DNA of 16,094 bases, from NCBI GenBank assembly GCA_026991065.1, contig JALXCG010000567.1, positions 1 to 16,094 on the forward strand, in the 5' to 3' direction. Source of the stretch: JALXCG01 sp026991065 [NCBI: Gemmatimonadota bacterium] (GTDB taxonomy: Bacteria > GCA-2686955). Position 1 is the first letter of the stretch. Every line of letters begins with the position of its first letter. The notes under the pieces were generated by a model. The model saw only the letters and a list, made by a program, of their open reading frames with translations. It was not told the DNA's origin and did not search any database. The translations under genes and the position numbers were made by a program. Below are positions 1 through 7,432 of this stretch, piece after piece.

Positions 1-428
1 CCGTTGAGTACGCGGGCGGCGTCCGATGGCTTCATGGAGTTGTAGAGTTTGGCGAGTTTGGCGATGTCGGCATCGCGCCGGACCCGCAGCGTGTCGGAGA
101 AGGCGGCCATCAGCCCCTGCACCATTGCCTGCTCAGCCGCGACGTTGTCCGCGTCGATCGCGACTTGCGCTTCAATCTTCATCAACTCGCGTTTCTCCTT
201 GCGCATCAGATCCCGCTGGTTCAGCAGTGACTCCCATTGCAGAAGCAACTCCGAGGATTGCAGGGTCTCATCACGCAGAGCGGCGACCACTTGTTCCTCC
301 GACTCGCGCACACCAAGGGCGACCAGGGCTTCATCAACCGTGATGCGACCGGTGATGAAGAGCATTCCTTCAAACACCAGCGTGAAGGAGAGCAGAAGGA
401 GTAGAATCAGTGTCAGTTTCCCACCCAT
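1..428 (-). CDS. MotE-like flagellar membrane protein (MgtE N-domain type), C-terminus cut by window edge
   Basis: This partial gene has 142 complete codons and runs off the left edge. It starts with ATG at 428, two bases after the fliJ stop, with a GGAGGG ribosome site 8 bases upstream inside the end of fliJ. Residues 4-26 form one hydrophobic N-terminal helix (LTLILLLLLSFTLVF). Residues about 43-110 are charged and helical, as in a coiled coil. From about residue 123 the motif LAKLYNSMKPSDAARVLN matches the start of the MgtE intracellular N-domain as found in MotE-type proteins encoded next to fliJ. In family members studied elsewhere, MotE is a periplasmic chaperone for a motor protein. 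The same architecture is common and often unnamed in flagellar operons, so its exact role here is inferred from position and domain order. Confidence 0.85.
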   Translation of the reverse strand, partial: MGGKLTLILLLLLSFTLVFEGMLFITGRITVDEALVALGVRESEEQVVAALRDETLQSSELLLQWESLLNQRDLMRKEKRELMKIEAQVAIDADNVAAEQAMVQGLMAAFSDTLRVRRDADIAKLAKLYNSMKPSDAARVLN

Positions 429-430
429 TG

Positions 431-865
431 TCAGTCCCTCCGCCGGCGGCTACCGAGTTCATCCAGGTGTAGGATTTCCCGCCGTGCGGCCGCGGCGTGG
501 TGGCGTTGACGTTGCAGTTCGCGGAGTCGCGCAATCCTCCGAACCTCGATCTGGGCTTGCTGAACTGCACTTCGCGCCTGGTCGACCGCAGCGCTGGAGT
601 GGCGCAAGGCCTGATGTGCTTCCGCGAGCGCTTGATCGGAAGCGGCGAGGTAGAGTGCCAGTTGGTCACGGGCGTGAAGGTCGACGCGGCCTTTGTGGAG
701 CGTGGGCGTGGCCGCGGCCCGCTCTTGGGCGTGCCTGAGTTCCACTACCTTGCCCTCTGCGATTCGCTCTTCGTCCATGGCGCTCGCGAGTTGCAACTGC
801 TTCATTTGCAGATCTCGTTTGAGCAACTTGGTCAAGGCATGCAGCCTGAATCGGAAGCGTTTCAT
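431..865 (-). CDS. fliJ: Flagellar export protein FliJ
   Basis: This is a 144-residue, almost wholly charged, helical protein. It opens MKRFRFRLHALTKLLKRD, the usual basic FliJ start with alternating Phe/Arg followed by a helix. Arg, Gln, Ala and Glu dominate throughout, as expected for the two-helix coiled coil of FliJ. In the family it sits in the pore of the FliI hexamer and links it to the export gate FlhA. The ATG overlaps the fliI stop as ATGA, and a near-perfect AAGGAGG lies 6 bases upstream, so the two are translationally coupled. Length is typical (about 140-150 residues). FliJ sequences diverge fast, so the call relies on the N-terminus, the composition and the position immediately after fliI. 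Confidence 0.88.
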   Translation of the reverse strand: MKRFRFRLHALTKLLKRDLQMKQLQLASAMDEERIAEGKVVELRHAQERAAATPTLHKGRVDLHARDQLALYLAASDQALAEAHQALRHSSAAVDQARSAVQQAQIEVRRIARLRELQRQRHHAAAARREILHLDELGSRRRRD

Positions 866-2193
866 GCGCGGCCTCCTTGGGCGCCCGCGCTGGTCAGGAT
901 GCGGGCGAGCTGCTCGGTCGTTGCCGCCAGTGGGTAGCTCTCATCTTCACGCTGGGCCAGGAAATCGCGGATCTTCGGATTGAGGCCTACGGCGCGGTCC
1001 ACTTCCGGCGATGTGCCGGAGCGATAGGCGCCGATGCGTACCAGGTCTTCAACTTCGGCATAGGTTGCCATCGTTCGCCGCAGCTCTCCCGCCAGTTTTG
1101 AGTGGGCTGGGTCGACCACGCTCGACATCACCCGACTGGTGCTGGCAAGAAGATCGATGGCGGGGTACTGATTGCGATGTGCAATTGCGCGCGAAAGAAC
1201 AATGTGTCCGTCGAGAATTGAGCGCATGTGATCGGCTACCGGCTCATCCATGTCATCCCCCTCCACCAATACCGTGTAGATGCCGGTAATGCTTCCGCTG
1301 GGTGCCCGTCCGGCGCGTTCCAGCAGGCGCGGAATCAACGCGAAGACCGATGGGGTGTAGCCGCGGGTTGTGGGGGGCTGGCCGGCTGCCAAACCGATCT
1401 CGCGCTCAGCCATCGCGACGCGCGTGATCGAATCCATAAGCAGCAGAACGTCGCGTCCGTGGTCGCGGAAGAATTCGGCGATGCGGCAGGCGGCGGCGGC
1501 AGCGTGAACTTTGCGGATGGCCGGCTCATCCGATGTGCTGATCACCAGAACTGACCGTTTCAGCCCTTCGTCGCCCAGAATGTCATCGACGAACTCCTTC
1601 GCTTCGCGGCCGCGTTCACCGATCAGAGCGATGACGCTCACGTCGGCGTTGGCACCCCGTGCCAGCATTCCCAGGAGGGTGGATTTGCCCACGCCGCTGC
1701 CGGCAAACACCCCCATGCGCTGCCCCTTGCCGATGGTGATCGCGGCATCAATGGCACGGATGCCGGTGACCAGCGGTTGGTCGATCCGAGGCCGCGAAAG
1801 TGCCTGTGGAGGCGGCGATTCCACCGCGATTCGGCGCACTTTGTTGAGCCCTCCGCGGCTGTCCACCGGCCGTCCGAGGGCATTGATTGCACGCCCCAAC
1901 AACCCTTGTCCCACCGGGATCCGGAGCGGTGTCGCAGTCGGTTCCACCATGCAACCGGGCGCGATGCCGCTTAGGTGGTCAAAGGGAGCAAGGAGGATCT
2001 GTTCGCGCCGAAAGCCGATGACCACCGCGTCGCCGATGATTTGACCGCGCGGAGATAGCAGATAGCAGTGTTCGCCGAGGGCGGCTTCGATCCCACGCGC
2101 GACCAGGATCGAGCCGGTCATCTCATCGATCCGTCCAAGTCCGCGGATCGGTTTTGCGCGCTGCAACGCGGCGGCCAATGCCGGGGTCCTCAT
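862..2193 (-). CDS. fliI: Flagellum-specific ATPase FliI
   Basis: This 443-residue protein matches the F1-beta-like ATPases of flagellar type III export along its whole length. The Walker A loop is AGSGVGKST at residues 164-172, GERGREAKEF follows at 192-201 with the catalytic-type Glu, and Walker B is DVLLLMDS at 248-255. Further family blocks are RPVDSRGG (108-115), GQPPTTRGYTPSVF (271-284) and the region from GSITGIYTVLVEGDDMDEP (300 on). FliI hydrolyses ATP at the cytoplasmic face of the export gate, with FliH as regulator and FliJ as stalk. The length is normal and no catalytic residue is missing. The start has GGAGG 7 bases upstream, and the ATG overlaps the fliH stop by four bases (ATGA). 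Confidence 0.97.
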   Translation of the reverse strand: MRTPALAAALQRAKPIRGLGRIDEMTGSILVARGIEAALGEHCYLLSPRGQIIGDAVVIGFRREQILLAPFDHLSGIAPGCMVEPTATPLRIPVGQGLLGRAINALGRPVDSRGGLNKVRRIAVESPPPQALSRPRIDQPLVTGIRAIDAAITIGKGQRMGVFAGSGVGKSTLLGMLARGANADVSVIALIGERGREAKEFVDDILGDEGLKRSVLVISTSDEPAIRKVHAAAAACRIAEFFRDHGRDVLLLMDSITRVAMAEREIGLAAGQPPTTRGYTPSVFALIPRLLERAGRAPSGSITGIYTVLVEGDDMDEPVADHMRSILDGHIVLSRAIAHRNQYPAIDLLASTSRVMSSVVDPAHSKLAGELRRTMATYAEVEDLVRIGAYRSGTSPEVDRAVGLNPKIRDFLAQREDESYPLAATTEQLARILTSAGAQGGRA

Positions 2194-2981
2194 GCCTCCA
2201 CCTCCGGGCTGTCCGCGGTCACGGCATTCGCACCTGGTTCGCCACTGCTGTCGGTGTTCGGGGGGGGCGGGAGTGTGTCGGCTTCGGTGGCGACGATCGC
2301 TTCCGCCAGTGCTTCACCCAGGCGCTCCAGTTGGCGCTGCAGTCGACCGTCGAGGATTCGCTCGCCGGCCTCCAGGAGGCAACCGCCGCGTTTGATCGCT
2401 GGGTTCGCGACGAGTTCCAGGTCGAATCCCGCCAACTGCTCTACTCCGATCTCTCGCAGTGTTCTGAGATCGAGAGGGTGGACCTGGGCGCGGAGGCTCT
2501 TGGTTGGCTCCGCAATCTCTTCGACGCAAGCCACCATCACTCTGCCAATCAGTTCGGGATCGTGATCGACCGTCCAGCGGACCACCCCGGCCGCGATGCT
2601 CAACGTGATATCGCCGACATCGCTCCAGAGTTGCTGGATCTCCTCCTGGATCGCCGCCGTGTGCGCTTTCAGCAAGCCCTTCATGGCTTCCGATTGGCGC
2701 TCCATCTCCTCTCTCAGCTTGCGCTCGCGGCGGGCGAGCCGCTTGCTGCTTTGCTCGATTTCCGCCCGCATCTCCGCTTCCGCTTCCCGGCGTCCGGCGC
2801 GGCGTCCACGCTCTTCAGCCGCCGCGATCGCACTGGCGGTTTGGGCTGCCAAACGCTCGCGAATCTCGGCCTCAATCTCCGCGCGTCCCTGCGGCCGGGG
2901 CGGCGCCTGGCCGAGACGAATCCGGTGGCGCTTGATGATGTGCGACGCATGGCCTTCCGGAAGCTGGATCTTAGTAAACAA
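2190..2981 (-). CDS. fliH: Flagellar assembly protein FliH, TTG start
   Basis: This is a 263-residue export-ATPase regulator. Residues about 30-115 are an Ala/Glu/Arg-rich helix, which forms the dimer stalk in FliH. Residues about 120-235 are the globular part, ending in the family-typical GGCLLEAGERILDGRLQRQL. The last 30 residues or so are a Pro/acidic tail that looks dispensable. The chosen start is TTG at 2981 because GGAGG sits 8 bases upstream and no ATG lies nearby. It places the first codons inside the end of fliG (11-base overlap). FliH inhibits FliI and brings it to the switch/export gate. A run of eight C bases on the coding strand at 2260-2267 encodes part of the Pro tail. Confidence 0.92.
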   Translation of the reverse strand: MFTKIQLPEGHASHIIKRHRIRLGQAPPRPQGRAEIEAEIRERLAAQTASAIAAAEERGRRAGRREAEAEMRAEIEQSSKRLARRERKLREEMERQSEAMKGLLKAHTAAIQEEIQQLWSDVGDITLSIAAGVVRWTVDHDPELIGRVMVACVEEIAEPTKSLRAQVHPLDLRTLREIGVEQLAGFDLELVANPAIKRGGCLLEAGERILDGRLQRQLERLGEALAEAIVATEADTLPPPPNTDSSGEPGANAVTADSPEVEA

Positions 2982-4002
2982 GCTCGTCGCCTCCCCCGCC
3001 GCGGGCTACGCCGGCGATCTCTCCGGTGTCCTCGAGCTTGCGGATGATCGCGACGATCTTCTGTTGAGCCTCCTCGACATTCTTGAGCTTGACGGGGCCC
3101 ATGACCTCCAGCTCTTCGGCCAGCGATTCCGCCGCACGGCTCGACATGTTCTTGAAAACATGGTCGCGAAGATCCGGTGAGGCCGCTTTGAGTGCGAGTG
3201 TCAGGTCGGCGGTTTCCACATCTTTCAAGAGGCGCTGCATGGCGCGATTGTCGAGGTGGATCAAATCCTCGAAGACAAACATGCTGTTGCGAATGATCGA
3301 GGCCACGTCGGCATCCTCTTCCTCGATCCCTTCGACAATTCTTTTCTCGGTGGTGCGGTCCGATTCGAGCAGGATGTTGACGATGGCGTCCACCCCACCG
3401 ACTCCGGCCGAGTCGCGGATCGACAAGTTTTGCGTTGACCCTTCGAGAATCGTCTCGACCTCATGCAGCATCGCCGGGCTTACCGGCTCCATGGTGGCGA
3501 TGCGGTAGCCGACATCAGCCTGCAACTCTTCCGGCAGGCGACCCATGATGTCGGCGGACTGGCGCGCATCAAGGTGAGAGAGAACCAGGGCGATGGTCTG
3601 GGGGTGTTCGTTTTGAATGAAGTTGACCAACTGAGCAGGATCGACACGGCGCAGCAGGTGGAAATCGCGTCGCTCCAGGGCGCCTTGAACTCGGCGCATC
3701 ACATCTTGCGCCTTACTCGACCCGAGAGCACTTTTCAGTAGATCGCGGGCGTATTTCATGCCGCCGATGGAGATGTACTCCTGAGCCAGCGCCAGCTCGT
3801 AGAACTCGGCCAGGACCGCCGCGCGAACCTTCTTGGGAATCACCCGCAGATCAGCGATCTCCACGGCGAGCGCTTCCACCTCTTCGTCCGTGAGATGGGT
3901 GAAGACTTCACCCGCAACCTGGGGACCGAGGGCAACCATCAAGACACCTGCCTTCTGGCGGCCGGTCAGCTTGTCGTATTCGAGAGCGGATTCGTCACTC
4001 AT
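2971..4002 (-). CDS. fliG: Flagellar motor switch protein FliG
   Basis: This 343-residue protein is of usual length. The N-terminal domain (about 10-105, beginning KLTGRQKAGVLMVALG) docks on FliF. The middle domain carries the invariant EHPQTIALVLSHL from residue 132. The C-terminal domain contains the MFVFEDL hinge (241-247) followed by the charged torque helix region (about 248-290), where Asp, Arg and Lys residues face MotA. FliG forms the top of the C ring and converts stator movement to rotation. GGAG lies 8 bases upstream of the ATG and only three bases separate it from the fliF stop. After residue 333 there is a Gly-rich tail GGGGDELVY. All family landmarks are present and nothing looks broken. 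Confidence 0.98.
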   Translation of the reverse strand: MSDESALEYDKLTGRQKAGVLMVALGPQVAGEVFTHLTDEEVEALAVEIADLRVIPKKVRAAVLAEFYELALAQEYISIGGMKYARDLLKSALGSSKAQDVMRRVQGALERRDFHLLRRVDPAQLVNFIQNEHPQTIALVLSHLDARQSADIMGRLPEELQADVGYRIATMEPVSPAMLHEVETILEGSTQNLSIRDSAGVGGVDAIVNILLESDRTTEKRIVEGIEEEDADVASIIRNSMFVFEDLIHLDNRAMQRLLKDVETADLTLALKAASPDLRDHVFKNMSSRAAESLAEELEVMGPVKLKNVEEAQQKIVAIIRKLEDTGEIAGVARGGGGDELVY

Positions 4003-4005
4003 GGG

Positions 4006-5538
4006 TCAGGCTCCGGTTCGTGCCGGGCTCTCTGCCAGCCAGGTGCGAATCAACTGCGCCACGTTCTCGGGACTGTCGATTGCCAACTCGGTCACCTCCT
4101 CGTGAACTTGACGCCGCTGCTCCTCCTCTTTACTGATGGTCGGTTCCTTCTCCTCTTCCTGGACCTCTCCGGCGGGCGATTCCTGATGTACCTGCAGTGC
4201 GCTCTCAACTTGGGGGAGGAGCCGGAGTATTCGCTTCACGGGGTAGTAGGCGGCCACGATTCCCGCGAGAAGGATGAGCCGAAGTCCCAGGTTGTAGAGG
4301 AGCCGATTGCGCCGCGCCGCGACCAGCGAACTCTTGTAGGCTTGTTCCTCACTGCGATCGAAACGACGGTCGGAGACGGAGATGACATCTCCTCGTTCGG
4401 CGTTGAAACCGAGTGCGGATGCGACCATGGTGCGAATGCGCTCGAGTTCCTCCGCGGTTTGCGGGACGTACTTCACCCCCTCCTCACTGCTCTCGTATTC
4501 ACCCTCTACAAAAACAGCAGCACTCAGACGCTTGATCGAGCCCGGCGCTCTCGCTACGCGTTCGACGCGCGAGTTCAGCTCGTAATTGGTGGTCGAGGTT
4601 TCGGATGATTCGTTTGTTGCCCCGGTGGTTCCTTCGTGGCGCTCTTCGGAGCGGATCGCCGCTTTATCCGGGTCATAGGTCGTGCGCTCCTCTTCGATCG
4701 AGTCGAAGTCCAGCTCCACGTTGATGGCAATGGCCGAGCGGCGATTGCCCAGAACGCCTCCCAGCAGGTTCTCGACCTTGTCATGCAGATGCTTCTCTAC
4801 CATCTGTTGCAGTTGGAGCCGGCGGTCGGAGATTGCCCCGATGTCGTCATTCGCGCCCGCTTTGGCCAGGAGGTTTCCCATCGAGTCCGTGACATTGACT
4901 TCCTCGGGTGCAAGGCCCGAGATCGATGCGGCCACAATGGTCTGCACAGCTTCCACTCGTTCCGGCGCGAGGCGTGTTCCCGGCACCAGCGTGAGCATCA
5001 CACCGGCGGTACTGGGCACGCGGTCCGCCTCGAAGAGAACGTCGGGCGCCAGGGCCAGGTGAACCCTGGCATCCTTGACTTCGATCAGGCGAATGAGGGT
5101 TGCTTCAAGCTCCTGCTCCTTGGCCCGCAGTAGTTTGGCGCTGATGACTTCGCGTGTGTCTCCCATGCTCCCGTTGTCGAGCAGTTTGAGCCCCGAGCGG
5201 CTGTTGCGCGGAAGGCCATCCTGGGCCAGCGCGATGCGCGCCTCAACCACGCGGCCGGCCGGCACCATGACCGAGGAACCGGTGCTGCCGAGGCGGTAGG
5301 GGATTTCCAGGGTCTTGAGTCGTTCCGTGACCAGGCCGGCATCCTCGAGCGAAAGGTCCGAATAGACAGGCAGATAGTCCGCTTCTTGGTGGGTCGCCGT
5401 GGCGCGGATGAGGAAGAGGAGAAGGAGTGCGCCGAACAGAGTCGCCGCCCCAACCCGCGCCGCCGCCGGAAGTGCTCGAAACCACGGCACGAGCGTCACC
5501 TTGAACCATTGGACTGAATTGTCGATAGCCTGAGGCAC
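4006..5538 (-). CDS. fliF: Flagellar MS-ring protein FliF, GTG start
   Basis: This 510-residue protein has the FliF layout. It has a first membrane helix at about 27-45 and a periplasmic YscJ/FliF ring-building domain (about 50-230), with motifs such as YLPVYSDLS and VHLALAP. A second ring-building region follows, interrupted by a Ser/Thr-rich loop around 300-325, then a second membrane helix at about 417-433. The acidic cytoplasmic tail ends in the FliG-binding segment from about 482 to 503 (core PENVAQLIRTWL). It is somewhat shorter than the roughly 550-residue enteric protein, mostly in loops. The GTG start is the only start codon near the first conserved residues; AAGGG lies about 11 bases upstream. 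FliF forms the inner-membrane ring on which rod, switch and export gate assemble. Confidence 0.97.
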   Translation of the reverse strand: MPQAIDNSVQWFKVTLVPWFRALPAAARVGAATLFGALLLLFLIRATATHQEADYLPVYSDLSLEDAGLVTERLKTLEIPYRLGSTGSSVMVPAGRVVEARIALAQDGLPRNSRSGLKLLDNGSMGDTREVISAKLLRAKEQELEATLIRLIEVKDARVHLALAPDVLFEADRVPSTAGVMLTLVPGTRLAPERVEAVQTIVAASISGLAPEEVNVTDSMGNLLAKAGANDDIGAISDRRLQLQQMVEKHLHDKVENLLGGVLGNRRSAIAINVELDFDSIEEERTTYDPDKAAIRSEERHEGTTGATNESSETSTTNYELNSRVERVARAPGSIKRLSAAVFVEGEYESSEEGVKYVPQTAEELERIRTMVASALGFNAERGDVISVSDRRFDRSEEQAYKSSLVAARRNRLLYNLGLRLILLAGIVAAYYPVKRILRLLPQVESALQVHQESPAGEVQEEEKEPTISKEEEQRRQVHEEVTELAIDSPENVAQLIRTWLAESPARTGA

Positions 5539-5676
5539 CGTTGTTTGCCCTTGTCTGAATGGGGTTGCGGTTGTTTGGCGAGTTGCTGGGGAAGAGGCTG
5601 TACCGTTCCGGGTATCGTGGATAGGTGTCCGGTGCGACGGCCTTGGTTATTGCGGCTCGGCCCGCGCCAAGCATGG
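5539..5676 (-). other. Spacer between fliE and fliF
   Basis: This 138-base gap is unusual in an otherwise tightly packed operon. I see no convincing ORF continuing FliE or FliF through it. There is no sigma-54 or clear -35/-10 pair on the coding strand. A short imperfect stem (CTTGGC/GCCGAG, one G-T pair, four-base loop) lies just after the fliE stop at about 5676-5655 and has no T-run, so it could be an RNA processing or stabilising stem rather than a terminator. Confidence 0.4.
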
Positions 5677-6027
5677 CTAGACCGGCATGCGCATCACTTC
5701 CTGGTATGCCTGCACCAACCGGTTGCGGATTTCAATCATCAGGGAAACCGCCAGCTGTGCTTCCTCCACGGCGACGGTTACTTCATGGACATCAATGACT
5801 TCTCCTGTTGCCAGACCGGTCATCTGGGCGTCGGCGTATTTTTGTGCGGTATCCACCTCCGCGATCAGATCGTGTACGGTTGACGCAAATCCTGTCGCGC
5901 CCTCCGGCCTTGGCTGCAGCCCCGCACCCGACCGCGGGAGCCGGTTCCCGGCCACTGGAGAGAGCAGTCGATTGGGGCCGACATCCAGGGGGCGGGCACC
6001 GTTGCTGAGGTCGTTGATTGGGGTCAT
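5677..6027 (-). CDS. fliE: Flagellar hook-basal body protein FliE
   Basis: This is a 116-residue protein whose last 38 residues, beginning DVHEVTVAVEEAQLAVSLM and ending RNRLVQAYQEVMRMPV, are the diagnostic FliE C-terminal helix. The N-terminal 45 residues are Pro/Arg/Gly-rich and look disordered, as in other FliE proteins. FliE joins the MS ring to the proximal rod and is among the first proteins exported. The ATG has GAGAGGG about 7 bases upstream. It follows the small unknown ORF by 16 bases and precedes fliF by 138 bases, which is the largest gap in the operon. Confidence 0.95.
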   Translation of the reverse strand: MTPINDLSNGARPLDVGPNRLLSPVAGNRLPRSGAGLQPRPEGATGFASTVHDLIAEVDTAQKYADAQMTGLATGEVIDVHEVTVAVEEAQLAVSLMIEIRNRLVQAYQEVMRMPV

Positions 6028-6043
6028 GCCGGCGCCCTCTCAG

Positions 6044-6325
6044 TCACGCGGAAATATCGATGTGGGCGCCTTTGGCCAACTCGGTGACGCTCGCCGGCAG
6101 CGAGGCGCCGCCGGTTGCCGCGAGCAACTCGGCAATGAATGAGCGCTCCTGCGAGTCGACCGCCGAGGCGGTCGCGACGGAAGAGGAGAGCCGCGTGGTG
6201 GACGTGGTGGTGGCCGCGGGTGGGCGAGACGACGCTTCGCCGGGGGCGCGGTTCGCCGTGATATCTCGTGTCGAATTGTTCTGGCTTTGATAACGAGCCA
6301 GCAGATGAGATGCCGCGATTTTCAT
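6044..6325 (-). CDS. Small hypothetical protein inside flagellar operon
   Basis: This 93-residue ORF sits between flgC and fliE. I do not recognise its family. The ATG is preceded closely by GGAGGGAGGG, the third codon positions are strongly G/C like the neighbouring genes, and it fits the operon (21 bases after flgC, 16 before fliE). Three parts can be seen. There is a short basic start (MKIAASHLLARYQSQ), then a low-complexity Ser/Thr/Ala/Pro linker at about 25-57. A more structured end follows at about 58-93, with FIAELLAATGG and ELAKGAHIDISA. There is no signal peptide or membrane helix. By position it could be a rod-associated export substrate or assembly factor. An overlapping frame (6024-6329) has a TTG start and an Arg/His-rich product, and is less likely. 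Confidence 0.7.
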   Translation of the reverse strand: MKIAASHLLARYQSQNNSTRDITANRAPGEASSRPPAATTTSTTRLSSSVATASAVDSQERSFIAELLAATGGASLPASVTELAKGAHIDISA

Positions 6326-6346
6326 TCAACCCTCCCTCCGCTGTTT

Positions 6347-6853
6347 TCAGATCTCAAGTGCCCGAAGCGCCATGTTCTTGGCGGCTTCGAGCGCGGTAGC
6401 GTTCGCCTCGTAGGCACGCGTGGCCTCAAGCATGTCGGTCATCTCCAAGACAATGTTCACCGCCGGGTAGCGGACATATCCGTCAGCGTCGGCGTCCGGA
6501 TGCGTCGGGTCATGCACCAGCGGCCCCAGCGCATCTGTAGCCACCACTTCGGTGCGGACCGAAATGTCATCGGCCGGGTCGGACAGCGGCCCGCGGATTG
6601 TGGCAATCGGATAGTGCTTGCCGTGCGTTACGCTGAGCGGTCCGGAAGTCGAGCGTTGGCGCTCTGCCAAGCGCACCGCAAAATCGGTCCCCGTGAATCT
6701 CACCATGCGCCGCCGATAGGGGCCCCCTTCGTCCGTGCGGGTCGTTTCTGCGTTGGCGATGTTTTGCGAAATCACATTCATCTTCAGGCGCTGTGCGGAG
6801 AGCCCCGCGGCGCTGATTCGCAATCCGGCGTGGATGCCAGGTTCACTCATCAT
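6347..6853 (-). CDS. flgC: Flagellar basal-body rod protein FlgC
   Basis: This 168-residue proximal-rod protein has the FlgC N-terminal rod motif around LRISAAGLSAQRLKM and NVISQNIANAETTRTDEGG. Its C-terminus, including EMTDMLEATRAYEANATAL and ending KNMALRALEI, is the family's terminal helix. Both ends pair as a coiled coil in the assembled rod. The middle is about 20-30 residues longer than the shortest FlgC proteins. Two adjacent ATG codons (6853 and 6850) are possible; AAGGAG lies 4 bases before the first and 7 before the second, so the second is equally or more likely. It follows flgB by 15 bases. Confidence 0.97.
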   Translation of the reverse strand: MMSEPGIHAGLRISAAGLSAQRLKMNVISQNIANAETTRTDEGGPYRRRMVRFTGTDFAVRLAERQRSTSGPLSVTHGKHYPIATIRGPLSDPADDISVRTEVVATDALGPLVHDPTHPDADADGYVRYPAVNIVLEMTDMLEATRAYEANATALEAAKNMALRALEI

Positions 6854-6868
6854 CTAGCTCCTTCCGAG

Positions 6869-7291
6869 TCACCCGCTACGGCCGCTGACCGCAGCACGCA
6901 ACATGTTGATCTTGCGCTGCAGGAAACGGGCTGTGGTTTGGTAGCGAATGGTCGTATCTGCCAATTCCGCCATCTCCAGATCGATATCGATGTTGTTCTC
7001 TCCTTCCGCCAGGACTCGATCGTCGGCGCGCTGGATCTCCGGTTCCAGTTCGCTGACGAGTCGTCTGCCCAGCGGGAGGTGGGCAGCCGAGGTCCGCGTT
7101 CCGCGCAGCCGTGTGGTGTCGTTCAATGCGTCGCGCAGAGAGTCTTCAAAAGGCACCACCATTCGTCGATAGCCGGGAGTCGATATGTTGGCCATGTTGC
7201 TGGCGATCGCTCTTTGTCGGGTGGTATAAGCATCGAGGGATGCATTGACCACCGGAAAGACTTTGTCAGAGAAGAGAATGCGCTGAATCAT
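6869..7291 (-). CDS. flgB: Flagellar basal-body rod protein FlgB
   Basis: This 140-residue first rod protein is the first gene of the operon. The rod motif RQRAIASNMANISTPGYRR is near the N-terminus, and the C-terminus has DLEMAELADTTIRYQTTARF followed by a helix ending near MLRAAVSG. FlgB, FlgC, FliE and FlgF form the proximal rod. I start it at ATG 7291 because AAAGG lies about 7 bases upstream. A TTG directly before it (7294) would add one residue and has worse spacing. A sigma-54-like promoter lies just upstream, leaving a leader of only about 20 bases. Confidence 0.96.
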   Translation of the reverse strand: MIQRILFSDKVFPVVNASLDAYTTRQRAIASNMANISTPGYRRMVVPFEDSLRDALNDTTRLRGTRTSAAHLPLGRRLVSELEPEIQRADDRVLAEGENNIDIDLEMAELADTTIRYQTTARFLQRKINMLRAAVSGRSG

Positions 7292-7323
7292 CAAAATGCC
7301 TTTCGCCGTTTGCGAGCGTCGAA

Positions 7324-7339
7324 AGCAAGAGTTGTACCG
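7324..7339 (-). promoter_or_regulatory. Candidate sigma-54 (-24/-12) promoter for the flgB operon
   Basis: On the minus strand the sequence reads CGGTACAACTCTTGCT. It has GG at the -24 position (7338-7337), GC at -12 (7326-7325), the required 10 bases between them, and a full TTGC with a following T. Compared with the consensus TGGCAC-N5-TTGC it differs only at the first T and at the fourth base. The expected transcription start near 7313 leaves about 20 bases to the flgB ATG with room for its ribosome site. Early and middle flagellar genes are sigma-54-dependent in many bacteria. No start-site data are available here. Confidence 0.65.
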
Positions 7340-7411
7340 GAGGCCTATGTCAGTCTAAACCTCGATCGCAGCGGGCCGCGTCGAGCCGGCCTTGGTCCGC
7401 CTATTGGGCGA

Positions 7412-7432
7412 GATCGGCAGCTTCTGCCGATC
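7412..7432. promoter_or_regulatory. Perfect inverted repeat upstream of the flgB promoter, possible activator site
   Basis: Arms GATCGGCAG and CTGCCGATC are separated by a three-base CTT. No T-run follows on either strand, so an intrinsic terminator is unlikely. Its centre lies about 97 bases upstream of the -12 element of the sigma-54-like promoter, the usual place for an enhancer-binding-protein site. It could also serve the divergent hydrolase gene, whose start is about 340 bases away. Confidence 0.5.

Noticed and set aside
6024-6329. Alternative 101-codon frame over the small flagellar ORF
   Set aside because: It starts with TTG directly against the G-rich run, overlaps fliE, and gives a His/Arg-rich product; the 93-residue frame has the better start, spacing and codon use.
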